64,000 bases of DNA, taken from the NCBI RefSeq assembly GCF_902859805.1, contig NZ_CADIKC010000010.1, positions 62,001 through 126,000 of the forward strand, written 5' to 3'. The translations under genes were made by a program, and so were the position numbers. The DNA is from Paraburkholderia sediminicola (GTDB lineage Bacteria > Pseudomonadota > Gammaproteobacteria > Burkholderiales > Burkholderiaceae). Shown in pieces: positions 16,669-25,015 of the stretch. The notes beneath the pieces were generated by a model. It worked only from the letters and a program-made list of their open reading frames with translations. It was not told where the DNA came from and made no database searches. How positions within the stretch are numbered: position 1 is the stretch's first letter; every line of letters starts with the position of its first letter.

Positions 16669-18045
16669 ATGCTACATGAACAGTCCTTCGAATCATTGAG
16701 AGCGCTGTATAGGCGCGGCGAGATATCGCCTGTCGATGTAATTAAGTCGTCGCTTGAGCATGCGGACGCGGTGAATGGAAAGTTGAACGCGTTCGCGCTT
16801 ATCGATGCTGAGCGCGCAATCGCGGCGGCGCGTGCGTCCGAGAAGCGATGGCGTGAGAGTGCACCGCTGAGCGACATAGATGGGATGCCGATTGCGCTAA
16901 AGGATGGCGCCTTACGGGAAGGCTGGCCATCGCGCAAGGGGTCTGTGGTCACATCGGCCGAGCCGGCGACGGAGAACGCAGAAGTAACGGCTCGCCTGGT
17001 CGCAGCAGGCGCGATACTCATCGGAAAGACCCGGATGCCGGAGTTCGCGTGGAAGGGGGTGACCGATAGCCCGGGCTACGGCATCACGCGCAATCCGCTC
17101 AACCCTGAGTTGACTCCCGGTGGCAGCAGCGGTGGATGTAGCGCCGCCGTTGCGGCAGGTGTTGTACGGGTTTCGATTGGCAGCGACGCGGCTGGGTCGA
17201 TTCGCATTCCTGCGGCGTTTACGGGGACCTTTGGTTTGAAGCCGACGTTCGGGCGCGTGCCGATTACGCCGCCGGCGAGTTCGTACTTCAGCGTTGCGCA
17301 TTACGGTCCGATTGCCGCCGGTGTGGATGACCTCGCTGCCGTGATGGATGTCATCAGCGGTCCAAGCCCTCGAGACTGGACTTCGATTGGCCTCGCGCCC
17401 GTTGACTTCAGGTCGCGGGTATCACCAACCGAACTCCGTGTCGGTTTGCTCAATCCGCTCCAATGGGAGGGTAGCGTTGATGTAATCAAGCACGCCATGG
17501 ACCAGACGTATGGACTTCTTTGGAGTAGTGGCTTCAACATGCGCACGGTGGATTTCGACGTACACCATGCGTCCCGAACGGGAGCGTTCCTGTATCGGCT
17601 GGGCTGTTTCACTGCGGTGAATAGTGTTCCGGCGGAACAACGTGAGCACCTGGATCCCGGGCTTCTCCAGTTCGTCGAGCCTGTACGCAATGCGACGTTT
17701 GCGGACGTCCAACGGGCAGCGCTGCAACGAGACACACTGAGTGGCAGATTCTGCGCGTTGTTCGATGAAATTGACGTGCTCATGTTGCCCACTACGCCCA
17801 TTCTGCCTTTCGAGGCCGGCAGGAATGTGCCATCCGATGCCGCAGACGACGACTGGCTTTCGTGGAATCCGTATACGCCGGCATTCAACCTGACTCAGGC
17901 GCCGGCCATGACGGTGCCGTTCTGGCCCGAGGGCTCGGCGCTGCCGGTAGGGATACAGCTCGTCGCGGCGAAGTGCCGGGAAGACGTGCTCCTGAGGCTC
18001 GCGTCATGGCTCGAGCAGCACCTTCCGAAGCGACAGGTAGCCTGA
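16669..18045 (+). CDS. amidase-signature hydrolase
   Basis: 458 aa from ATG 16669; an in-frame TTG overlapping livF and an ATG at 16639 are less likely. The amidase-signature triad is visible: Lys in MPIALKDG (about 78), cis-Ser in TPGGSSGG (about 153) and nucleophile Ser in GSDAAGSIRIPA (about 177). It cleaves a carboxamide to acid and ammonia or amine in the cytosol. It follows the ABC importer, so the imported compound may be an amide. IacH of indole-acetate catabolism belongs to this broad family, but identity is not established. Confidence 0.9.
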   Translation: MLHEQSFESLRALYRRGEISPVDVIKSSLEHADAVNGKLNAFALIDAERAIAAARASEKRWRESAPLSDIDGMPIALKDGALREGWPSRKGSVVTSAEPATENAEVTARLVAAGAILIGKTRMPEFAWKGVTDSPGYGITRNPLNPELTPGGSSGGCSAAVAAGVVRVSIGSDAAGSIRIPAAFTGTFGLKPTFGRVPITPPASSYFSVAHYGPIAAGVDDLAAVMDVISGPSPRDWTSIGLAPVDFRSRVSPTELRVGLLNPLQWEGSVDVIKHAMDQTYGLLWSSGFNMRTVDFDVHHASRTGAFLYRLGCFTAVNSVPAEQREHLDPGLLQFVEPVRNATFADVQRAALQRDTLSGRFCALFDEIDVLMLPTTPILPFEAGRNVPSDAADDDWLSWNPYTPAFNLTQAPAMTVPFWPEGSALPVGIQLVAAKCREDVLLRLASWLEQHLPKRQVA

Positions 18046-18058
18046 TCTTTGAAATGCA

Positions 18059-18089
18059 GGCCGGCACATAAGCAATGCCGGCCGTTTTC
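18059..18089. terminator. bidirectional hairpin between the amidase and crp/fnr-2 genes
   Basis: Stem GGCCGGCA (18059-18066) pairs with TGCCGGCC (18076-18083), followed by GTTTTC. It lies between the convergent 3' ends of the two genes. Confidence 0.75.
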
Positions 18090-18774
18090 AGGCGCTTAAC
18101 CGACGCTGGTCAAGCACCCAGAAGTGCTGCCCTTCGTTCAGTATTACCCCTTCCGATTTGAGTCGGGTAATCGTGCGCGTCACCGTGACCCGACTTGTTC
18201 CTGTCAGACTTGCGACCTGCTCATGCGTCAATGGCGTCCGGATGCGCACGCCGACTTCATCCGCTTCGCCATAAAGGTTCGCGAGGCGACTCAGTAGTTC
18301 AACAATTCGCAGTTCCGGCTTCGGCATGGCCATGAACTGAATCCGCATCCCCAGGACCCACTGCTTGATCGCGATGACCTCCATCAGGGTTGTTGCAAAC
18401 TCGATGTTTGCGGTGAACGCGGGCTTGATAGTCGCGTAGTCAAACTTGACTACAACACAGGGTTCCAACGCAATCGCTGTGGTCATCCGGCGCTGACCGG
18501 CGATTGCGGTGCCCTCCCCAATGAGCGACCAGGGGCCCATTAATTCAAGGATGAATTCCGTGCCGTCCTCCTGAAAAACGCCCACCTGGACTCGCCCGCT
18601 GACAAGAAAGAAGAACGAGGTGCCAGTTTCCCCCTGACGGTACAACGTCGTGTCTTTCTGCAGGACCTGTCGCTTGCCAAGGTGCTCCGCGTTCATAAAG
18701 ACGTTCGCCGCAACCTTATCCATGTGCCAGGTCTCAGTTGAGATCGTCTCGCCGGAGAGTTGATGAGTGCCCAT
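18088..18774 (-). CDS. Crp/Fnr family regulator, copy 2
   Basis: 228 aa from ATG 18774, chosen because the paralogue at 6363 has the same short lead before TETWHMD; an in-frame ATG at 18807 is possible. cNMP-type domain (LGKRQVLQKDTTLYRQGETG, ILELMGPWSLIGEGTAIAG) and winged helix (THEQVASLTGTSRVTVTRTI). Again there is no cysteine cluster, and Val replaces the usual recognition-helix Glu. It is divergent from the flavin reductase/monooxygenase genes and shares an intergenic region with the dyad GTTGCA-N6-TGCAAC. Confidence 0.9.
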   Translation of the reverse strand: MGTHQLSGETISTETWHMDKVAANVFMNAEHLGKRQVLQKDTTLYRQGETGTSFFFLVSGRVQVGVFQEDGTEFILELMGPWSLIGEGTAIAGQRRMTTAIALEPCVVVKFDYATIKPAFTANIEFATTLMEVIAIKQWVLGMRIQFMAMPKPELRIVELLSRLANLYGEADEVGVRIRTPLTHEQVASLTGTSRVTVTRTITRLKSEGVILNEGQHFWVLDQRRLSA

Positions 18775-19123
18775 CGCGTACCACCATTTCGTTAGCCGCG
18801 CCGTCATAACTAACGGCAGGTTGAATCTTCATGCGCTGCAGCACGCGAGCCAGTCGGTATGGCGCTTCAGCGCACGCATGTCAGTTGCAACTTTATGCAA
18901 CTTCCATTCCAACGGTAGTGGGTCTTTCCCGAGCCTGTGCATGCAGACGCACGTGCGAGTCCTTCATTTACTGGGGAACAACCGCACCAACTACGTGAGC
19001 CGGCACCGCCGCAGTGCCCGATCGCCTCCAGAACTATTTTTTATGAGGCTCGTATCAGCGGATACGTGGGCTGACGAAAGCGTCCAGATACATTACCTGC
19101 AGGCCGCTTTTTTGGAGACCTGA
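18775..19123. promoter_or_regulatory. divergent intergenic region with a GTTGCA-N6-TGCAAC dyad
   Basis: 349 bp between crp/fnr copy 2 (minus) and the flavin reductase gene (plus). It holds an 18-bp perfect inverted repeat with 6-bp arms at 18884-18901. GGAG precedes the reductase ATG. No further gene is supported here. Confidence 0.5.
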
Positions 19124-19621
19124 ATGTCAACCATCGCAACTCACGCGCGATTTCGAACTTTAATGAGTCGATTCGTTACTGGTGTTACGGTCATCGCCGT
19201 CGCATCCGAGGATAGACAGTCCGGAGTGGCAGCTATGACTGCCAACGCAGTCTGCCCGGTGAGTCTGGCTCCCTTGCTGCTTTTATTCTGCGTTCGGAAC
19301 GAGAGCTCGTTTCTTCCGCATCTGAAGCAATCAAGAACGTTCTCGGTGAATATCCTTTCCTCCGGTCAGGATGACGTCTCGCGATACTACGGCGGTCAGG
19401 CACATCGCGGCGCGATAGGCACGTGGGACTTGAATGCTGCTTCCGCCCCCGTACTGGAAGGCGCAAATGCTACGTTCGTTTGTCATGTCAGCAATCTTCA
19501 GCAGCTTGGCGACCATCATGTTGTCGTCGGTGAAGTTGTCGACATGTATTCAGTTGACCCGCCGGCGCCTGCGCTTATTTACGCGGCGGGCAAGTATCTC
19601 GGCATCGAGCTCGACAGCTAG
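19124..19621 (+). CDS. flavin reductase (small component of a two-component monooxygenase)
   Basis: 165 aa, RutF/HpaC-like. FRTLMSRFVTGVTVIAVASE, then GVAAMTANAVCPVSLAPLLL and SRTFSVNILSSGQ, with a C-terminal DHHVVVGEVVDM. It uses NAD(P)H to supply FMNH2/FADH2 to the oxygenase encoded 47 bases downstream. Good GGAG ribosome site. Confidence 0.9.
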   Translation: MSTIATHARFRTLMSRFVTGVTVIAVASEDRQSGVAAMTANAVCPVSLAPLLLLFCVRNESSFLPHLKQSRTFSVNILSSGQDDVSRYYGGQAHRGAIGTWDLNAASAPVLEGANATFVCHVSNLQQLGDHHVVVGEVVDMYSVDPPAPALIYAAGKYLGIELDS

Positions 19622-19668
19622 TCTGGAACGCAAGCGTCGCCGTTGAGCCAATTCAGTCACGACTTTTC

Positions 19669-20874
19669 ATGGTGCAGACTCAAATGATTGACCATATTCC
19701 CAATGCCGAGACCTTGATTGAGCGGGCAAGGTTGATGATTCCGATGTTGAAGGAACAAGGAGCGGGGCACGACAATGCGAAGCGCATTTCAAATGATGTC
19801 GCCAACCAGCTCCGTGCAGCCGGTTTTTTCAGAATCTGCCAGTCTGTCGAAAACGGTGGCTACGGATTGCGTCCGTCGGTCTTGTGGCGTGTCTGCCGCG
19901 AAGTTGCCCGCGGCGATAGCGCGACAGCCTGGATACTGGGCCTTGCCGGGTTGCATCCGTGGATGGCCGGCATGTTCGGCGAGCGAGCACAGGACGACGT
20001 ATTTGCGGGCGGCCAGGACGCTGTTGTTATCGCGCTTACCGGAAACGTAGGGCGTGGGGTCGACGCCAGCCTGGACGGAGAGCATTTTGTCCTGAACGGC
20101 AAATGGACTTACGCATCGGGTATCGATGTCGCCGATTGGGCAAGCGTGTTGGTCGATGTGCCAACCACCGAAGGTGTCAGAGAACTGAGGTTGCTTCTTG
20201 TCCCCCGGAGCAGCTTTCGCATTGACCACGAGAGCTGGAACGTCTTCGGAATGAAGGGGACGGGCAGCAAGGACGTTTATCTCGACAACGAGCGGGTCCC
20301 GGTCTACCGCAGTATCAAGTGGACCGATGTGCAGTGCATTGCGTATCCGGGGCGAGAGCGCAACAAAAGCCCGATGTATCGCATTCCGCACACCAGCCTG
20401 TTTGTTATGTCTGTCGCGGCCGCCATTGCATCCGTGGCACACGGCCTGCTGGACATCCATGCCGACACTGTGCGCAAGCGGATTCCTGCTGGCTTGAACT
20501 CGCCGCAAACCGAAGACCGCTTCACACTGGCGGAGCTCGGTAAAGCAGCGGCGAAAATTGAAGGGGCGTTCAATCTACTCATGCACGACGTGGACGAGAT
20601 GTGGGACTGGGCGGCAGAAGGAAAAGAGTTCTCGGTGGAGCAGCGCGCGCGATATCGAACGGATGGGGCCATTATTTGCGATATGGCGCTCGCCGCTGCT
20701 GACGACCTGGTGCGCAATCTCGGCGGAAGTCTGATGCCGACTGGCCCGGTGGAGCGGTACTTCCGCGACTTGCACAGCATGGCCTCTCACTTCCTGATGC
20801 AAGTGAATCCATCCGCTGAACTGTATGGCCGCGTTTTGCTGGGTATGCCGCTGCCGGCGAATGCGCGAATCTGA
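19669..20874 (+). CDS. flavin-dependent monooxygenase, acyl-CoA dehydrogenase fold (group D)
   Basis: 401 aa. Acyl-CoA dehydrogenase-like oxygenase component: RISNDVANQLRAAGFFRICQ, GDSATAWILGLAG, LNGKWTYASGIDVADWASV, FGMKGTGSKDVYLDNERVPV and a C-terminal RNLGGSLMPTGPVERYFRDL. With the reductase encoded just upstream it should hydroxylate an aromatic or heteroaromatic ring. Relatives by architecture are HpaB-type and HsaA hydroxylases, IacA and indole oxygenases. The substrate is undetermined. Confidence 0.88.
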   Translation: MVQTQMIDHIPNAETLIERARLMIPMLKEQGAGHDNAKRISNDVANQLRAAGFFRICQSVENGGYGLRPSVLWRVCREVARGDSATAWILGLAGLHPWMAGMFGERAQDDVFAGGQDAVVIALTGNVGRGVDASLDGEHFVLNGKWTYASGIDVADWASVLVDVPTTEGVRELRLLLVPRSSFRIDHESWNVFGMKGTGSKDVYLDNERVPVYRSIKWTDVQCIAYPGRERNKSPMYRIPHTSLFVMSVAAAIASVAHGLLDIHADTVRKRIPAGLNSPQTEDRFTLAELGKAAAKIEGAFNLLMHDVDEMWDWAAEGKEFSVEQRARYRTDGAIICDMALAAADDLVRNLGGSLMPTGPVERYFRDLHSMASHFLMQVNPSAELYGRVLLGMPLPANARI

Positions 20875-21281
20875 CGAGACGCCGGTGCTTGAAAGATTTT
20901 CGCTGGCGCCGTATATGTTGCGTCGATTAGATGCGTAGGCGCATATACTGCACACAGTAGGTACATGTGCATGAGCATTATTCAGCTAAGCCTAGTTTTT
21001 TTCTACGCTCCGCCCGCGGGGCAATCGCCTATCTCACCAGTCAAGCGGGTTAACCCCGCTTGGCGTCAAGTCAAAACGATCCTAACGTTACACACATTGA
21101 TTGAACGACCGGACGGTTTATTAATATCCGGCCCCGCTCAATCAGGCGGATGTGTTCCTTCAGATTACCCATCTACTTCCCGTTGCCGGGCAGCGATCCT
21201 GCTCGTGCCGACGAAAGCGAAGAACCCGACTCTCCGGCCGCGACGGCAATAAATAAGACACCTATATCTGGAGATACCAAC
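20875..21281. other. gene-free region with hairpins before the tannase-like gene
   Basis: 407 bp with no supported gene. It contains a hairpin CAAGCGGG/CCCGCTTG (21042-21062) and a small ATGCG-TAGG-CGCAT dyad near 20930. The hairpin may end the monooxygenase transcript, although it lacks a clear T run. GGAG at about 21270 serves the next gene. Confidence 0.4.
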
Positions 21282-22826
21282 GTGAAGAGCTGGATTGAAT
21301 GCAATGCCAGGCGATTCGTTGTCGCATTGGCGGTGGGAGGGTGCGTCCTCGCACTTTCGGGCTGTGGCAGTTCAGACAATGTCGCGTCGCCGGCGCCAGT
21401 CGATTATGCGGCGCTGTGCACGAAGATAAATGGGCAGCAGTTCAATGGCATTACGGTGACGGCAACTTCACGCATCGCGGCCGCTGGTGGCAACCCCGGT
21501 TATTGCAAGGTCAGTGCAACTGGAGCCGCCAGTACCACACTCGACATCGAGGTCGATCTTCCCGACAACTGGTCGAAGCGGCTGCTCCAGCAAGGTGGCG
21601 GTGGTTTCGATGGGAGCATTCCAACCGTCGAAGCAACATCCGCACAGTTCCCGCTCATCAAGCCATTGGCGCGGGGGATTGCCTATACCGCTTCGAATGG
21701 CGGCAACCGTACCGGCAATCCAGCGGATCTGCTGACGAATGCAACGGCGGAGAAGGACTACGCGTATGCATCGACGGGTATCACGGTTCATTTCGCCAAG
21801 GCAGTGATTACCGCCTTTTACGGCTCCGCGCCGAAATATACGTACTTCAGCGGCGCGTCGAACGGTGGCCGCGAGGCCTATCTGGCCGCCCAGAATCAGC
21901 CGGGGGACTACGACGGCATCATCGCCGGCGACGAGAGCATGAACATGGGAACTCAGGTAACGGCGATGCTCAATATAGCAACGCTTGCCGGTTCCGCTGC
22001 GATGCCCTCCAGTGCACAGTGGACAGCAGCGTATTCCGCGGCAGTCGCGCAATGCGGGAATGCCAACGGGGTGATCCTGAATCCTGCTGCCTGTACCTTT
22101 GATCCATCGACCTTGCAGTGTGGTGCATCCGGTGCGCCCGCGGCAACCTGTCTTTCGGCGGCGCAGTTGCAAACCGTGCAGCGGATAGTCGCACCATTGT
22201 CGACAAGCGGCGGCCAGTTACTGTTTTCCGGCTACAACTGGGCGGACTTCGGCTCCATGTTCGGGGTCGGCTCATACGGCGGGCTGGGTGGCGGCTTCGC
22301 GGCGATCGGTACGGGCAATGCGAATTGGCTGCTGCCCGCAACGGTATCAGGCAGTCTGCAAGCGAACTTCAACGTCGACACCTCGTATCCGGTCATTGCC
22401 GCAGGGCTGCAAAACGTGGGAGCGGATCACAACCTGCAGGCCATCGCGCAATATCTGATGGCGGGCAAAAAGCTGATTTCGTTCAACGGCGCAGCCGACC
22501 CATTGATTTCACCACGCGACCATCTGCGTAACTGGCAAACCGTCGTACAGCTTGCCGGGTCCGCCGGAGGCAATGCACGCTTCTACCTCGAACCAGGAGT
22601 GGGCCACGTACTCGGTGGCAACGGTCCTGATCAGACAGACTATCTCGGCGCGATGATCGCGTGGGTCGAACAGGGTACCGCCCCGGGGCAACTGGTACTG
22701 ACGAAATTCGATTCCAACGGCAATGCCACGTCGTCTCTGCCGGACTGCCCGTACCCGACCGTGCCGCACTATTCGGGCTCTGGCAACGTGAGCGCCGCGG
22801 CCAGCTACACCTGTGCCGCTAGCTAG
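21282..22826 (+). CDS. tannase/feruloyl esterase family lipoprotein
   Basis: 514 aa from GTG 21282, supported by GGAG upstream and by a lipoprotein signal starting there (VALAVGGCVLALSGC, lipobox LSGC). Tannase-family features are CKVSATGAASTTLDIEVDLP, the nucleophile region YFSGASNGGREAYLA and a C-terminal LEPGVGHVLGGNGPD with the catalytic His. It hydrolyses esters of aromatic acids such as gallate or ferulate. Secretion and lipid anchoring place it at the cell surface or periplasm, supplying aromatic acid to the uptake systems. Confidence 0.88.
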   Translation: MKSWIECNARRFVVALAVGGCVLALSGCGSSDNVASPAPVDYAALCTKINGQQFNGITVTATSRIAAAGGNPGYCKVSATGAASTTLDIEVDLPDNWSKRLLQQGGGGFDGSIPTVEATSAQFPLIKPLARGIAYTASNGGNRTGNPADLLTNATAEKDYAYASTGITVHFAKAVITAFYGSAPKYTYFSGASNGGREAYLAAQNQPGDYDGIIAGDESMNMGTQVTAMLNIATLAGSAAMPSSAQWTAAYSAAVAQCGNANGVILNPAACTFDPSTLQCGASGAPAATCLSAAQLQTVQRIVAPLSTSGGQLLFSGYNWADFGSMFGVGSYGGLGGGFAAIGTGNANWLLPATVSGSLQANFNVDTSYPVIAAGLQNVGADHNLQAIAQYLMAGKKLISFNGAADPLISPRDHLRNWQTVVQLAGSAGGNARFYLEPGVGHVLGGNGPDQTDYLGAMIAWVEQGTAPGQLVLTKFDSNGNATSSLPDCPYPTVPHYSGSGNVSAAASYTCAAS

Positions 22827-22864
22827 ACACGCGTGGAAACCTGCCAATAAAACGGGGCAAACTT

Positions 22865-24019
22865 ATGAAACTCGCTACATCAATGCTGAGCCTGCTCGCG
22901 ACCACGTTATTCGTTTCAGTCGCGGCGCAGGCGCAGGTCAAGATAGGCGTGACGCTGTCGACCACGGGACCGGCAGCTTCGCTCGGGGTGCCGGAAAAGA
23001 ACACGATCGCATTGTTGCCGAAGGAGATCGGCGGCAAGAGCATCCAGTACATCGTGCTCGACGACGCATCGGATACGGGGCGTGCTGTGCAGAACGCCCG
23101 CAAGCTGATCGACGAAGAGCATGTCGATGCGATTGTCGGCTCGACGGTCACGCCGAATTCCCTCGCCATGGTCGACACCGTGTCCGAGGGGCACACGCCG
23201 ATGATTTCGCTTGCGGCATCCGCGGCGATCATCGCGCCAATGGATGCGAAGCGCGCTTGGGTGTTCAAGACGCCGCAGAACGACAGTCTGATGGCAGACG
23301 CCATTGCCGGATATATGGAGGCGCACGGTGTGCATACCGTCGGCTACATCGGCTTTGCGGACGCCTACGGTGATGGCTGGTATAGCGTATTCAGCGCGGC
23401 GGCGTCGGCTCATCATCTGAAGATCGTCGCGAATGAGCGTTTTAACCGGACGGATTCGTCGGTGACCGGTCAGGTATTGAAGACCTTGGCGGCGTCACCA
23501 GACGCCGTGCTGGTGGCCGGTGCCGGAACGCCAGCGGCTTTGCCTGCCAAAACTCTGAAAGAGCGGGGCTACAAGGGCGCTATTTACCAGACGCACGGGG
23601 TAGCGAATAACGACTTCCTGCGCGTATGCGGCAAGGATTGTGAGGGTGAGTTGTTGCCTGCGGGACCGATCCTCGTTGCGGACCAGTTGTCCGATTCGAA
23701 TCCGGTCAAGCAGTCATCGCTTGCCTATAAGGCCGCTTATGAGAAGGCATACGGGGCGGGCTCGGTGGCGACATTCGGCGGGCACGCGTGGGATGCGGGT
23801 CAGATGTTGCAGCGGGCGATTCCGGAGGCCCTTAAAAAGGCCCAGCCTGGCACACCCGAGTTCCGCGAAGCCTTGCGCGCGGCACTTGAGAACGTGAAGG
23901 ATTTGCCCTTGTCCCATGGCGTCATGAACACGACTAAAACGGATCACAATGGTCTTGATCGGCGTGCGAGAGTAATCGTCGAAATCGTTGACGGGCGGTG
24001 GAAGCTGCGCAACGACTGA
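22865..24019 (+). CDS. orphan ABC solute-binding protein (LivK type)
   Basis: 384 aa with a signal peptide (about residues 1-23, ending AAQAQ). VKIGVTLSTTGPAASLGVPE, DDASDTGRAVQNARKLIDEE and GFADAYGDGWYSVFSAAASA. It follows the tannase-like gene by 38 bases and has no transport genes of its own. It probably delivers the esterase product to the importer at 13-16.6 kb, with whose binding protein it shares clear similarity (inference). Confidence 0.9.
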   Translation: MKLATSMLSLLATTLFVSVAAQAQVKIGVTLSTTGPAASLGVPEKNTIALLPKEIGGKSIQYIVLDDASDTGRAVQNARKLIDEEHVDAIVGSTVTPNSLAMVDTVSEGHTPMISLAASAAIIAPMDAKRAWVFKTPQNDSLMADAIAGYMEAHGVHTVGYIGFADAYGDGWYSVFSAAASAHHLKIVANERFNRTDSSVTGQVLKTLAASPDAVLVAGAGTPAALPAKTLKERGYKGAIYQTHGVANNDFLRVCGKDCEGELLPAGPILVADQLSDSNPVKQSSLAYKAAYEKAYGAGSVATFGGHAWDAGQMLQRAIPEALKKAQPGTPEFREALRAALENVKDLPLSHGVMNTTKTDHNGLDRRARVIVEIVDGRWKLRND

Positions 24020-24308
24020 GCGTGTAGCGCCTGGAGTTGAAGCTGGTGTCGAGCCCGCGGCGCCAGTTCAACTCATGCTGGACATAATTCCTACCTGCCA
24101 GAACAGTCAGACCGCACTAGATGCGTGCGTGAATACAACTGACGTCCTTTCTGCGAATATCTGCGAAAATCCAACCTGAACAGCTGCCACGCATCGAAGG
24201 TGTGCCGGCACGCACTCCTTCACGTTGCCTTCATACGGCGGCCCGTGGCGAGGAATCTGTAAACACAGGGTATCGCAATGCAAATATTCGTCGGAAATGG
24301 ACAGGCGC

Positions 24309-24791
24309 ATGAAAGGTAGTGCAACCGGCATCGGGCGCAAACTTGAACTCCTGTATGGGTTGGTTGCCTCGCGGGTATTTCACCACGCGTCGACGATGTT
24401 AAGTGGCGACGTGACCTTCGCGCGCGTCATCTCTCTGTTCCACCTCCATCATCACGATTCGCAGACCATTGCTGAGCTGGCCGAGGCAACTGGCCTGAGT
24501 CATGCTGCGGCCAGCCGGATGGTCGACGGACTGTATCGGGAGGGCGTAGTGGATCGTCGGGAGGCGGCCGAGGATCGCAGGCAGAAGTGTGTTGAATTGA
24601 CGCCTGATGGCCTGAAAAAAATAGAGGCCATGCGCCAGGTTACAACTGAGGCCTATGCCGAGATGATGGCGCGGGTGCCAAAGGAACTGCGTATCAGGCT
24701 CGACGAGATCCTGGTGGAGCTCGAGCCGTACGTGATCCCTTCTGAACCAGAACAGGAAGACCGTCCGCGTAAACCCCGATCGCGTCGCTAA
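24309..24791 (+). CDS. MarR family regulator
   Basis: About 160 aa from ATG 24309; ATG 24297 is an alternative. The winged helix reads TIAELAEATGLSHAAASRMVDGLYREGVV followed by AEDRRQKCVELTPDG, classic MarR. These regulators usually repress aromatic catabolic genes and release on ligand. Its place at the end of the island suggests a local role. The 289 bp upstream hold no gene. Confidence 0.9.
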   Translation: MKGSATGIGRKLELLYGLVASRVFHHASTMLSGDVTFARVISLFHLHHHDSQTIAELAEATGLSHAAASRMVDGLYREGVVDRREAAEDRRQKCVELTPDGLKKIEAMRQVTTEAYAEMMARVPKELRIRLDEILVELEPYVIPSEPEQEDRPRKPRSRR

Positions 24792-25015
24792 AGCTGAGAG
24801 GACGCAGCAAGCATCGAGTAGGCGCGCTGCCATTGCCATCCAGCGTGCCGGCGAGCCGTCGTGTCCCACACTTTCTCGCACTTTACTGCGACCGAAATTC
24901 AGGTACACAATCAGTCCAGATATTGTGGATCGCAGTCTCGAATCCTTTTGATTATTCCTGCCCTCAAGGTGCTCACCCGGGTCACACTCTGTGCCCACTC
25001 ATCTGGAATCTCTCC

